Assembly (NCBI GenBank): GCA_050633885.1
Contig: JBOEHK010000006.1
Span: forward strand, 124,001 to 188,000
Length of the DNA: 64,000 bases
Direction of reading: 5' to 3'
From: JAWSVE01 sp050633885
GTDB taxonomy: Bacteria > Pseudomonadota > Gammaproteobacteria > Pseudomonadales > Cellvibrionaceae
The position numbers were made by a program, and so were the translations under genes. Each line of letters begins with the position of its first letter. The first letter of the stretch is position 1. The notes beneath the pieces are model-generated. The model searched no databases and had not been told where the DNA came from. It saw nothing but the letters and a program-made list of their open reading frames with translations. Shown piece after piece: positions 55,497-63,775 of this stretch.

Positions 55497-55512
55497 TGGC
55501 ACGCCACTTGCA
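55497..55512 (+). promoter_or_regulatory. Sigma-54 promoter for flgA, set in a palindrome
   Basis: Plus-strand TGGCACgccacTTGCA matches the consensus with GG-N10-GC spacing, ~127 bp before the flgA ATG. The promoter core is itself a perfect palindrome (AAGTGGC-AC-GCCACTT, 55494-55509). Confidence 0.8.
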
Positions 55513-55638
55513 AAATCTTTAGTCCATCGGGCATTTCCGTTTTAACAACAGTTTTTTGACGCTACTTTAAGCGTTATGAAAAACAAAGAATGACACCTGA
55601 AATTCGCACTTACTATTTATTAAGCATAGGCCAGATAT

Positions 55639-56352
55639 ATGAGAGTACTAATTTTTTGCGGAATCATGAGTCTACTCACACAAAGTGCATTGTCAGCTGA
55701 AAATACTTACCATAATCCTCAAGACATTCATCAAACTGTCGAATCATTTTTATATGAGCATTATGAAAGCCATCAGCTTAATACGGATATTCAAGAAATA
55801 AATATTTCTGTTAATCGTGTTGATCCCCGATTGAAATTATTTCAATGCGACAATCCTTTGACACTTTCTTTAAATGACAGTGGAACTATTGGCGGAACTA
55901 TCTCGATCAAAACACAATGTCATGGTAGTAAACCTTGGTCGATTTACCTCTCGGCTAAAGTGTCCATTTTTACTGAAGTTATTGTTGCTGTCGCCAATCT
56001 TCCAAAAGGGACCGTGTTAGGTTCAAACCATATTGAGATTCAAAGTCTCAATATCAGTGAAATCGGCTCGCACTATGCTACAAATATAAATCAGCTAATG
56101 GGAAAGGCCATTAGTAGGAATGCCCAACGTGGCAAACCCTTTCGCTTGGCCACTTTGAAACAACCTACCGTGGTAAAACGAGGCCAAGAGGTGGTTATAG
56201 AGGCTCAATCAGGTGGAATTATGGTCGCTGCCTATGCGACGGCAATGAGTGATGGACGGCTAGGCGAGCAAATAAGGGTAAAAAATACTCAATCAAATCA
56301 AGTAGTTAAAGCAACTGTTTTGGCTTCTGGACGTGTTGGTGTTCGGTTTTAA
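55639..56352 (+). CDS. flgA: FlgA, P-ring assembly chaperone
   Basis: Periplasmic chaperone of 237 residues for FlgI. A short signal peptide (residues ~1-20, LIFCGIMSLLTQSALSA) precedes an N-terminal region and the C-terminal SAF domain (~115-237), with the conserved LPKGTVLGSNHIEIQ and RRG-like (NAQRGKPFR) stretches. Plus strand, followed by flgM and flgN as in other gammaproteobacteria. The ribosome site is weak. Confidence 0.94.
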   Translation: MRVLIFCGIMSLLTQSALSAENTYHNPQDIHQTVESFLYEHYESHQLNTDIQEINISVNRVDPRLKLFQCDNPLTLSLNDSGTIGGTISIKTQCHGSKPWSIYLSAKVSIFTEVIVAVANLPKGTVLGSNHIEIQSLNISEIGSHYATNINQLMGKAISRNAQRGKPFRLATLKQPTVVKRGQEVVIEAQSGGIMVAAYATAMSDGRLGEQIRVKNTQSNQVVKATVLASGRVGVRF

Positions 56353-56437
56353 GATGTTTCTAATAGAGGTAGCTCTAAAGAATATTGGGTATTCGCTCCG
56401 GTAAAGCAAAAAATATGAAAATAGTTGAAAATATGTC

Positions 56438-56464
56438 TAAAGTATTCGTTAAGTTCGCCGATAC
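56438..56464 (+). promoter_or_regulatory. Sigma-28 promoter for flgMN
   Basis: Plus-strand TAAA (56438-56441), 15 bases, GCCGATAC (56457-56464): a near-perfect sigma-28 promoter ~72 bp before the flgM ATG. It allows FliA to raise the level of its own antagonist, the known feedback. Confidence 0.85.
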
Positions 56465-56535
56465 CCCTGTTGAGGACTCAAATAAGTTAAGAGTTTCTCA
56501 CCACTAAAACCGTTAAATATTGCAGGACGAACATC

Positions 56536-56859
56536 ATGATTATTGATCCGAACAATCGACTACCGACAGGCGGAGCGCTTAATTCGCGTACTAAACCCGC
56601 GGCTGGCGTTGAGGGTGTAAGCGATCGTCAAAGCCAAAACAAAGATTCTGGAAACGCATCGAGTGCCGAGAAAGACAGTGTCAATTTGAGCCCAGAAGCT
56701 CAGGCTCTCAAACGGCTGGAAGCGCAAATCCAAAATTCACCTGACATTGATAGTGAAAAAGTAGCGGCTATCAAGAAAGCAATTGCCGATGGAAATTTTC
56801 AAATTAATGTAGAGCGTATTGTTGAACGCATGTTAGAACAGGATGCTTTCTTATCCTAA
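56536..56859 (+). CDS. flgM: FlgM, anti-sigma-28 factor
   Basis: Anti-sigma factor of 107 residues that holds FliA until it is exported through the finished hook. The N-terminal half is disordered and polar. The C-terminal FliA-binding part (SEKVAAIKKAIADGNFQINV, then ERIVERML) is conserved. AGGA lies eight bases before the ATG. In the Hsb circuit FlgM is also the target of HsbA, encoded here at 19813. Confidence 0.95.
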   Translation: MIIDPNNRLPTGGALNSRTKPAAGVEGVSDRQSQNKDSGNASSAEKDSVNLSPEAQALKRLEAQIQNSPDIDSEKVAAIKKAIADGNFQINVERIVERMLEQDAFLS

Positions 56860-57067
56860 GCTTTGGCTACCTTTAAATTATTTAACGGTTTTTTAAATTT
56901 TATCTGCCATCGCCTACGAAAAGACTACCTGCCCTCCAACATCTCTACATCAATATCAATTTTCTTTCGCCAAAATTTTTATAACTCTACCCGCAGTTTT
57001 TCTTGCTTGTAGAGAACATATTTTATATTTCCAACCCATTCATAAAAAAAGACAGTGATAGAAACCT

Positions 57068-57553
57068 ATGAACGCGACGATAAAGAATAATCGAACCATT
57101 ATTCAACAGCTTATCAAAAAAGATTTTGAAGACTGTGAAACACTACTAACATTATTGCTCCAAGAGCGCGAAGCATTAAGTGATCGAAATTATGACCGAT
57201 ATGCCGAATCAATCGACGCAAAAACAGAAGCACTAAAATCTATTGAGAAGAACAGTGAAGATAGATATGCACTTTTACACTCATACAGTTTGCCGCCAAC
57301 TGAGGGGCAATGGAAAAAACTCATCGAATCTATTGACGATCAAGAGATTCAAAATGAATGGAAAAATCTGATCGAAAAATTAAATGAATGTAAGCATGAA
57401 AATGAAATAAACGGAAAGCTTATTTCCAGGGGAAAACAAACACTTGGGAAGTTATTGAATATCTTACGTGGCCAATTAGATTCAACCCAAGTCTATACTC
57501 ACACTGGAAAAACTGAAGGCGGCGACAATTCCCACACAGTGACAAGAGCTTAA
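57068..57553 (+). CDS. flgN: FlgN, chaperone for FlgK and FlgL
   Basis: Helical export chaperone of 161 residues. The pattern LLTLLLQEREALSDRNYDRYAE is typical for FlgN/FliT-type proteins, and the gene follows flgM as usual. The weak ribosome site and 208-bp gap from flgM are unusual; no promoter is recognised in that gap. It is convergent with the arsenosugar-type genes, whose last stop lies 26 bp away. Confidence 0.88.
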   Translation: MNATIKNNRTIIQQLIKKDFEDCETLLTLLLQEREALSDRNYDRYAESIDAKTEALKSIEKNSEDRYALLHSYSLPPTEGQWKKLIESIDDQEIQNEWKNLIEKLNECKHENEINGKLISRGKQTLGKLLNILRGQLDSTQVYTHTGKTEGGDNSHTVTRA

Positions 57554-57579
57554 TCTTATTTAAAATAATGACTATATAA

Positions 57580-58302
57580 TTAAGACATAAAAAAATCGTT
57601 GAAAAGAGCACTTTTATTTTGATAGCCCGCTAACAAATTAATATCTTCCGGCCTATCAATATCACTTAGTGTCGCTAATGTTGTATATGATTTTTTTTCT
57701 AAACTTAAAACATCACATGTTTTTTGGTAAACTGCATCAGTTCCCCAAGGAATATCTTCAAATATAGAAGGAATAATCTCTCGCATTGCCAATAACACAT
57801 ACCCACCATCACTTGCTGGGCCAATGACAAACGGATTATCACTTAAACAATTGATTGCATAATCAAGATAGCGTGTGGTTATAAACGGACAATCACTGCC
57901 AATAAGAACCACAGCATTATTTGAAGAATCCCTACTCAATTCTTGACTTGCCGAAAGGTACATCTTTCTACCTAGGTCCCCACTGTATTGCTGGGTAAAA
58001 CTGCATTTTTTACTGTAAATTTTGTTAAATGATCTTTTTTCTAACTGTATATTGTTGTTAGTGATAAAAAATAAATCATTAAAAAATCTATGTCTTTCAT
58101 CTCCGTCTATTGCCACAATGACCTTTTCAGCTGCCGAAAGCATTGCTTGCTGAAAAGTCCATTGCAACATGGCTTTATGTAACAGTAGCCGTTTTTCAAC
58201 CGTTAAAACAGAAGACAATCGAGTTTTAACATTATCCCCTTCAGGTGACTTTGCGAAGATTATTATCGTTGTATTTTGGTCATCGTCTTGCATAGGTATC
58301 AA
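57580..58302 (-). CDS. TIGR04282-type (DUF2064) arsenosugar-associated glycosyltransferase
   Basis: Nucleotide-sugar-type transferase of 240 residues. Family features are the opening IIIFAKSPEGDNVKTRLS, the central GSDCPFIT and GPASDGGYVLLAM. This family occurs beside ArsS and TIGR04283 in presumed arsenosugar clusters, as here; the exact sugar and acceptor are not known to me. Starts at codon 1 or 4. Last gene of the three-gene minus-strand unit. Confidence 0.88.
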   Translation of the reverse strand: MIPMQDDDQNTTIIIFAKSPEGDNVKTRLSSVLTVEKRLLLHKAMLQWTFQQAMLSAAEKVIVAIDGDERHRFFNDLFFITNNNIQLEKRSFNKIYSKKCSFTQQYSGDLGRKMYLSASQELSRDSSNNAVVLIGSDCPFITTRYLDYAINCLSDNPFVIGPASDGGYVLLAMREIIPSIFEDIPWGTDAVYQKTCDVLSLEKKSYTTLATLSDIDRPEDINLLAGYQNKSALFNDFFMS

Positions 58303-58320
58303 TATCGCTTTTCAAAAAAA

Positions 58321-58998
58321 TTAATGGTATTTTTTAGCAAGATTTTCGGGTGAAACCCCAAAAAAATAGCTTGCTCTTAACCACCACATTAAGGCTATGG
58401 TTTTAAAAATACCATTCTCTTCCCATCGTCGACTTGATGTTTTTACTGAGCTAGAAAGCATGCAAGGCCTCTTAATATGTCGAAGTAATTTTGATATTGC
58501 CACATCTTCCATTAAAGGGATTTGGGGGAAACGACCGACCGTAAAAAATAAAGAACGAGAAATAAATAGTGCTTGGTCACCTGTAGCAACTGCGGTGAGT
58601 CTAGACCGAATATTGATTGTTTTTTCAATGATTCGAAAAAACCAATGAGAACCAGATAGCTCAACAGAGGAAAACCCCCAAAAGTTATCTTTTGTATTGA
58701 ATATTTTTTTTAATTCACTGAAATATTTTTCTGGCACTATTGTATCAGCATGTAAAAAAATCAGTACATCACCAGTAGACGCATCTGCTCCAATATTCAT
58801 TTGCAGTGATCGACCTTTTGGGGAACTTAAAACCGTATCGGCTAACAATACTGATTGTTCAACAGTATCATCGTCACTTCCACCATCGACCACAATTATT
58901 TCAATGAGTTTTTTTTCTCTTAACGCCTGAAGCGGCGTTAAGACGGTATTAATGGTAGCGCTTTCATTTACAACGGGGATAATGATCGACAACACCAT
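58321..58998 (-). CDS. TIGR04283-type arsenosugar-associated glycosyltransferase
   Basis: GT-A family 2 glycosyltransferase of 225 residues. The opening LSIIIPVVNESATI, the DxD-like region (VVDGGSDDDT; FLHADTIVP) and a C-terminal hydrophobic/Trp-rich segment (ALMWWLRASYFFGVSP) are typical of the TIGR04283 group. It starts 2 bp after the arsS stop. Confidence 0.88.
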   Translation of the reverse strand: MVLSIIIPVVNESATINTVLTPLQALREKKLIEIIVVDGGSDDDTVEQSVLLADTVLSSPKGRSLQMNIGADASTGDVLIFLHADTIVPEKYFSELKKIFNTKDNFWGFSSVELSGSHWFFRIIEKTINIRSRLTAVATGDQALFISRSLFFTVGRFPQIPLMEDVAISKLLRHIKRPCMLSSSVKTSSRRWEENGIFKTIALMWWLRASYFFGVSPENLAKKYH

Positions 58999-59000
58999 AA

Positions 59001-59984
59001 CTATGACAACGCACCACTACAACTACTCCCCTGCCCCGCAGTGCAGCCATAACAATGTTCGCCTATCTTTATTTCATTAGGTAAGTCTCTATTTTCAATC
59101 AAATCTTTGATATGCATTTTTTTCTTATCACTGCCAATGACATTCTCTTGCAAGCTATTATTCATTGGCCAATCCAGCATCTGATTAAAATCGCAATCAT
59201 ACAAATAACCTTCGTAGTCAATACTGATTAACGATTTACACATGACACTCTCTAGATTCTTATCAGAAAAATTATCTTTTAATAGCGTCACATAGTCGTC
59301 GTAAAGACCTTTTGACAAGAGCATGCCGCCAAAACGGCTAATGGGCATATTAGTAATCGTTAATAATGTATGAAATTGAATACCGTAATTTTCAAACAAC
59401 TCTTTTTTATAATCGGCTTGTAATTGTTCCTGTCCCGGTGGCAAAAAGGTGCCATTAGGGTTGTAAACAAGGTGAAGAGGCAATTCAGGATCGATGCCAT
59501 AACCTAAAGAATTTAGATACTTTAACGCCTCGATAGACTGCTCAAATACACCTTTGCCACGTTGTTCACTCACGTTTTGTTCCGAATAACAGGGTAAAGA
59601 CGCTGTGATAATTACTTTATTATCCGCTAGAAACTTAGCTGTGTTCTCATAACCCGGCTCTAACAAAATAGTTAAATTGCATCGATCTATAACATCAACA
59701 CCTAACGACGCTGCTGCGTTAACAAGATACTCAAAATGGGGATTCATCTCCGGAGCACCGCCCGTAACATCCAGCGTTTTAATGCTTTGTTTTTCTAGAT
59801 ACCGAATAATCAAATCTATGGTTTTTTTATCCATTAATTCTGTACGCTTTGGCCCTGCATTCACATGACAATGCGTACAACTTAAGTTACATAAATAACC
59901 TAAATTAATTTGAAGTGTATCAATGATGTTGCGTTGGATCGGGGGGAAATCAGTTTTTCTTAACAAGGGTTCTGTATCTAACAT
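59001..59984 (-). CDS. arsS: ArsS, arsenosugar-biosynthesis radical SAM protein
   Basis: Radical SAM enzyme of 327 residues. The 4Fe-4S motif is C32-x3-C36-x2-C39 (CNLSCTHC), followed by HVNAGPKRTE. The C-terminal domain ends in a Cys-rich HCYGCTAGQGSSCSG stretch; some homologues are annotated as selenoproteins, here all positions are Cys. ArsS is thought to join a methylated arsenical to the 5'-deoxyadenosyl group. The methyltransferase ArsM that would feed it is not in the window. Leader of the three-gene unit. Confidence 0.9.
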   Translation of the reverse strand: MLDTEPLLRKTDFPPIQRNIIDTLQINLGYLCNLSCTHCHVNAGPKRTELMDKKTIDLIIRYLEKQSIKTLDVTGGAPEMNPHFEYLVNAAASLGVDVIDRCNLTILLEPGYENTAKFLADNKVIITASLPCYSEQNVSEQRGKGVFEQSIEALKYLNSLGYGIDPELPLHLVYNPNGTFLPPGQEQLQADYKKELFENYGIQFHTLLTITNMPISRFGGMLLSKGLYDDYVTLLKDNFSDKNLESVMCKSLISIDYEGYLYDCDFNQMLDWPMNNSLQENVIGSDKKKMHIKDLIENRDLPNEIKIGEHCYGCTAGQGSSCSGALS

Positions 59985-60245
59985 AATGCAAATCTATAGC
60001 GATGAAGCTAACACCTTAAAAGAGAGGGTTTATTATTCATGTAGTATCTAACAATACGCTAGATTTTGCCTGAAAATTACAAAAAATGGAAAATATTCAA
60101 CTTCTTAAATGATAGTCAACTCACGGTTGTTCTTGATTCCTGACGCCCTATTCTCTCGACTTTTAAGCTTATAGACGGTTAGAATCCTAGTTATCAATGA
60201 ATTTTAGACCTTGCGGTATGTCATCGATCAAATAATGGAGGCGTT

Positions 60246-60650
60246 ATGGATATTTCACAAATAAACATTTTTGCTATTTTGATTGCTACAATCTCTAGTT
60301 TTTTTCTTGGTGGTTTATGGTATTCCAAATTACTATTTGGAAAAATATGGATGCAAGAAGCTGGGCTTTCTGAAGAAACAGTACAAAAAGCAAATATGCT
60401 TAAAACTTTTTCTTTAGCAATTTTAGCAAATCTAGTGATCACTTTTAATTTAGCCATGTTCTTAGGTCCTGATAGTACTCTTGTAACCGGAGTATTTTAT
60501 GGCTTTCTGGCAGGCTTTGGATGGGTTGCAATGGCTTTCGCAATTAACGATGCTTTTGAACAACGGTCGTTCAAACTATTTGCGATAAATGCGGGTTATC
60601 AGACTCTTTCCTTCAGCATCAGCGGTGGGATTATTGGAGCTTGGCATTAA
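60246..60650 (+). CDS. DUF1761 small membrane protein
   Basis: Membrane protein of 134 residues with four predicted helices. The opening INIFAILIATISSFFLGGLW and YSKLLFGKIWMQEAG are typical of DUF1761. The function is unknown. AATGGAGGCG provides a ribosome site before the ATG. Divergent from arsS across 261 bp with no site recognised. Confidence 0.85.
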   Translation: MDISQINIFAILIATISSFFLGGLWYSKLLFGKIWMQEAGLSEETVQKANMLKTFSLAILANLVITFNLAMFLGPDSTLVTGVFYGFLAGFGWVAMAFAINDAFEQRSFKLFAINAGYQTLSFSISGGIIGAWH

Positions 60651-60675
60651 CAAAAAATTGAACGAATTGCTTATT

Positions 60676-61080
60676 ATGAATACTGAAAAACAGCTTTACA
60701 ACGCCGCTAAGCAAATAATCGAAGAACGCTATCCTGCAGGATGGGGTGGAGCTGCAGCCATAAGAGTAGCTGACGGAACAATACTAACGAGCGTTTCCCC
60801 TGAAGTAGGCAACGATGCGCTTTCGCTATGCATGGAAGTAGGCGCTTTACTAGAAGCCAATAAATTAAATCAGTCTGTCACTCATAGTCTGTGTATATAC
60901 CGTGAATCAGAAAACAGTGAATGTATAATTTTGACGCCATGCGGTATCTGTCAGGAGCGCCTGATTGTTTGGGGAAAAGACGTACAAGTAGCCATTTCAA
61001 ATTCTGAAAACATATTACAGTTTCTTTCACTAAACCAGTTAATGCCTTACCACTGGTCACAAGTGAACAAAAGAAATTAA
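60676..61080 (+). CDS. Cytidine deaminase-like protein
   Basis: Zinc-dependent deaminase fold of 134 residues. The zinc motif is C52-M-E54 followed by P88-C89-G-I-C92-Q-E, the three-cysteine type with catalytic Glu54. It may act on cytidine or a related nucleoside; blasticidin-S-deaminase-like proteins share this pattern, so the substrate is open. I use the ATG at 60676; a frame from 60589 lies within the DUF1761 gene. The ribosome site is weak. Probably co-transcribed with the DUF1761 gene. Confidence 0.82.
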   Translation: MNTEKQLYNAAKQIIEERYPAGWGGAAAIRVADGTILTSVSPEVGNDALSLCMEVGALLEANKLNQSVTHSLCIYRESENSECIILTPCGICQERLIVWGKDVQVAISNSENILQFLSLNQLMPYHWSQVNKRN

Positions 61081-61153
61081 CGAACTAAGCAGACTGTAGA
61101 ATTTAAAAATACATAAGCTTCAGAAATAGCACTGCTAAATTCAGCTAGTTAGA

Positions 61154-61345
61154 TTACTTATCTATCTTGCCTTCTCGCTCTATCGTTAATTTTTCAATGC
61201 TGACGTTAATCGCTTCCGCCTCAGCCGTTATCATCGAATAAGATTTAATATCCCCATTTCTTTGTGCATGCATCGCTTCTTCTAATTTTTTGTAGTATTG
61301 CTTTTCGAGCTTTTTAATTGGATTTTTTTTGAAAATAGTAAACAT
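61154..61345 (-). CDS. DUF6435-family small protein
   Basis: 63-residue basic, helical protein: MFTIFKKNPIKKLEKQYYKK opening, then EEAMHAQRNGDIKSYSMITA. This matches the DUF6435 (Lacal_2735) pattern of short coiled-coil proteins; function unknown. Convergent with the deaminase gene and divergent from efpL. Confidence 0.75.
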   Translation of the reverse strand: MFTIFKKNPIKKLEKQYYKKLEEAMHAQRNGDIKSYSMITAEAEAINVSIEKLTIEREGKIDK

Positions 61346-61527
61346 AAATCATTAGCCTTTTCTAAAATAATAAAATCTAGTCTTTATACGTCACAACGCC
61401 TATAAAAGATTTATTAGGTCATACCCCTATTAATGAGCAAAAGGAAATGAATACTTGAGATTGCTTGGTTTTTTAGGCATATTTAGCTCCCGCATATAGC
61501 TCCATATATTTGGAACAGGAATAGAAA

Positions 61528-62103
61528 ATGCCTAAAGCATCAGAAATTAAAAGAAATTTAGCGATTGAATATAACGGCAATACGTACATAGTCAGAGATA
61601 TTGAGCGCTCTGTTCCTCAAGGCAGAGCTGGCGGAAGCCTCTACCGTATGCGTATGTATGATGTGGTGACAGGAAATAAAATTGACGAAACGTTTAAAGA
61701 TTCAGATATGTTAAGTCTAGCCGATCTTACTCGCCGTCCTGTCATGTTCTCTTATGTTGACGGTGATGAGTATGTCTTCATGGATCAAGAGGATTACACG
61801 CCGTATAACTTAAACAAGGAATCTATTGCTGAAGAGATACTCTTTATCAACGAAGAGACCACAGGTATTCAAGTACTTCTTGTTAGCGATTCAGCTGTCG
61901 CACTTGATATGCCAACAAGTGTTGAACTTGAAGTCGTCGCGACTGATCCCTCTGTTAAAGGCGCTTCAGCTACATCGAGAACAAAACCTGCTGAACTTTC
62001 AACCGGAGTATCGGTGCAAGTACCTGAATATATTTCGACGGGTGAAAAAATCAAAGTGAATATCGAAGATCGTAAATTTATCAGTAGAGCTAACAGCAAG
62101 TAA
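61528..62103 (+). CDS. efpL: EfpL (YeiP), elongation factor P-like protein
   Basis: EF-P paralogue of 191 residues (E. coli YeiP 190) that relieves ribosome stalling at proline-rich and other difficult stretches. Three beta-domains are visible. The tip loop reads VPQGRAGGSLY, with Arg33 at the position used by EfpL instead of the modified Lys of EF-P. It has AGGA ahead of the ATG. Unlinked to the flagellar genes except by position. Confidence 0.93.
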   Translation: MPKASEIKRNLAIEYNGNTYIVRDIERSVPQGRAGGSLYRMRMYDVVTGNKIDETFKDSDMLSLADLTRRPVMFSYVDGDEYVFMDQEDYTPYNLNKESIAEEILFINEETTGIQVLLVSDSAVALDMPTSVELEVVATDPSVKGASATSRTKPAELSTGVSVQVPEYISTGEKIKVNIEDRKFISRANSK

Positions 62104-62232
62104 CTTTATTTTTACAATCAATTTTTACAAGCAATTTTCACAATTGTTGAAATTTTCGAAAAAATGGCTTTACCTTAAAAAACTAAACAGCAAACTAAGT
62201 AACACGCTAAATATAAATAGAAGACCAATTAA

Positions 62233-62309
62233 CGTCCTCGTGGCACAACTGGATAGCGCGGCCCCCTCCTAAGGGGCAGGTTGCAGGTTCGATTCCTGCC
62301 GAGGACGCC
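62233..62309 (+). tRNA. tRNA-Arg (anticodon CCT)
   Basis: Cloverleaf folded by eye. Acceptor GTCCTCG/CGAGGAC; anticodon stem GCCCC/GGGGC with loop CTCCTAA, giving anticodon CCT (reads AGG); T-stem GCAGG/CCTGC with loop TTCGATT; encoded CCA at 62307-62309. The D-stem has one A-C mismatch. No integrase or direct repeat of the 3' end suggests use as an attachment site. Confidence 0.95.
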
Positions 62310-62392
62310 ATTTTTATCTACTCTTTATCCAATAGGTAGCTCACTAGCTCTCAATTAACTTCATTTTCTATACAAACCACATGAAAACATTT

Positions 62393-63649
62393 TTACTCTT
62401 TAGGCTCAGTCGTTTCTAACAATTTAAAATCCTTTCCCCAAGACATTGTCGATAAGACAAACACAAAAAATAAAATCGCCGATCCGACTAAAACGTATTT
62501 TAATTCAAACGATAATTCGATTAACCCGATACACCATGCTCCGATTGCAGGAACTCCGCGAAATTGTGATTGCCATACGCTCATCACACGTCCACGCATG
62601 CTATCAGCAACGTTCATTTGTATTAGCATTTGCGCACCAGTCCCAAAGACTGTGACGCATGCCGACAATCCTGCCGCCATGATCATTGAAACAATAAATG
62701 AACCTGTCGTAGCAAAGATCAATAGCATAACCGCTGTTGCAGCAGCAACGATTTGTAAAATTTTTGACATGCCTTCATTGCGGCCGTAAACCGAAATTGA
62801 AACAGCACCTAGCAAAGCACCAAAACCTGACGCTGATGCCAACATCGCCAATCCATCGGCGCCGCGGTTGAATACTTCGTCTGCTATACCGGCAAAAAAC
62901 TCTCTGAAGGGTCGAATTAAAAAAGAAAATACTGTGCCAAAAATAACGATGGATCGTAAGGCATTATGTCTTACAACATAGGAAAAGCCTGATTTTAAAT
63001 CGGTAATAAAGCTTTTTTGTTCTCCACTTCTTACAGCCTGCCTTTGCATTTTTATGCGAGAAAAAACAATCAGCAACCCAATGTAACTTAATGCATTTGC
63101 GAAGAATGCACCTTCTACATCCACTGCAGCAATAATAATTCCGCCTATAGCTGGACCAATAAAAATTGCCGCTGTAAACATCATGGAAGTAATCGCTACG
63201 GCCGCTGGCATATCTTTGCGAGGTACCATATTTGGCATAATGGATAATCTTACCGGTGCCCAAATACCCTCAATCATTCCTGTCGCAATAACAAATATAC
63301 CTATCACAGGGATTGTAGCTAAATCTAAATAGGTCACGATAGCTAAACCTAAAGCCACTAGCATTAACAAACCTTGTGTCACATAAGCCATTCGAACACG
63401 ATCAAAGCGATCGGCTAAGGGACCACACCCTAAACTAAAAATCATAGAAGTTAATGATTCCGCCAGCGCGATTGCCCCTAACCACGCGTAGGAGCCCGTT
63501 AATGTCCACACCAACCATTGAATAGCAATGCGCTGAACCCATAAACCAATGACAGAACCCGCATGAGCGATAATGTAAGTGGCAAATGTACGATGACGAA
63601 AAGCTCGACCGATACCGGACTGAGCAAAAAGAGAAAAGAATGAGTTCAT
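62393..63649 (-). CDS. MFS transporter (MFS_3 type)
   Basis: Major facilitator superfamily permease of 418 residues with 12 predicted helices. The loop 2-3 motif A (GPLADRFDRVRMAYV) and the central loop are typical of the EntS-like exporter group. The substrate cannot be told. It lies 126 bp upstream (in window coordinates left) of the MOSC gene, same strand, and convergent with tRNA-Arg. Confidence 0.88.
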   Translation of the reverse strand: MNSFFSLFAQSGIGRAFRHRTFATYIIAHAGSVIGLWVQRIAIQWLVWTLTGSYAWLGAIALAESLTSMIFSLGCGPLADRFDRVRMAYVTQGLLMLVALGLAIVTYLDLATIPVIGIFVIATGMIEGIWAPVRLSIMPNMVPRKDMPAAVAITSMMFTAAIFIGPAIGGIIIAAVDVEGAFFANALSYIGLLIVFSRIKMQRQAVRSGEQKSFITDLKSGFSYVVRHNALRSIVIFGTVFSFLIRPFREFFAGIADEVFNRGADGLAMLASASGFGALLGAVSISVYGRNEGMSKILQIVAAATAVMLLIFATTGSFIVSMIMAAGLSACVTVFGTGAQMLIQMNVADSMRGRVMSVWQSQFRGVPAIGAWCIGLIELSFELKYVLVGSAILFFVFVLSTMSWGKDFKLLETTEPKE

Positions 63650-63775
63650 TGACTATTACTGCAATAAAAAATGCTGCAAAACCTTTTGACAAGCGAATAA
63701 CATGAAGAAATTATACGGGAAATACGATGACTAAAGCATTGATAAAATGCAGCCAGTGATTACTTCTGTTGATCA

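Noticed and set aside
62233..62400. tRNA-Arg as integration site of a genomic island
   Set aside because: No integrase, no direct repeat of the tRNA 3' end, and the neighbouring genes look like ordinary chromosomal genes.
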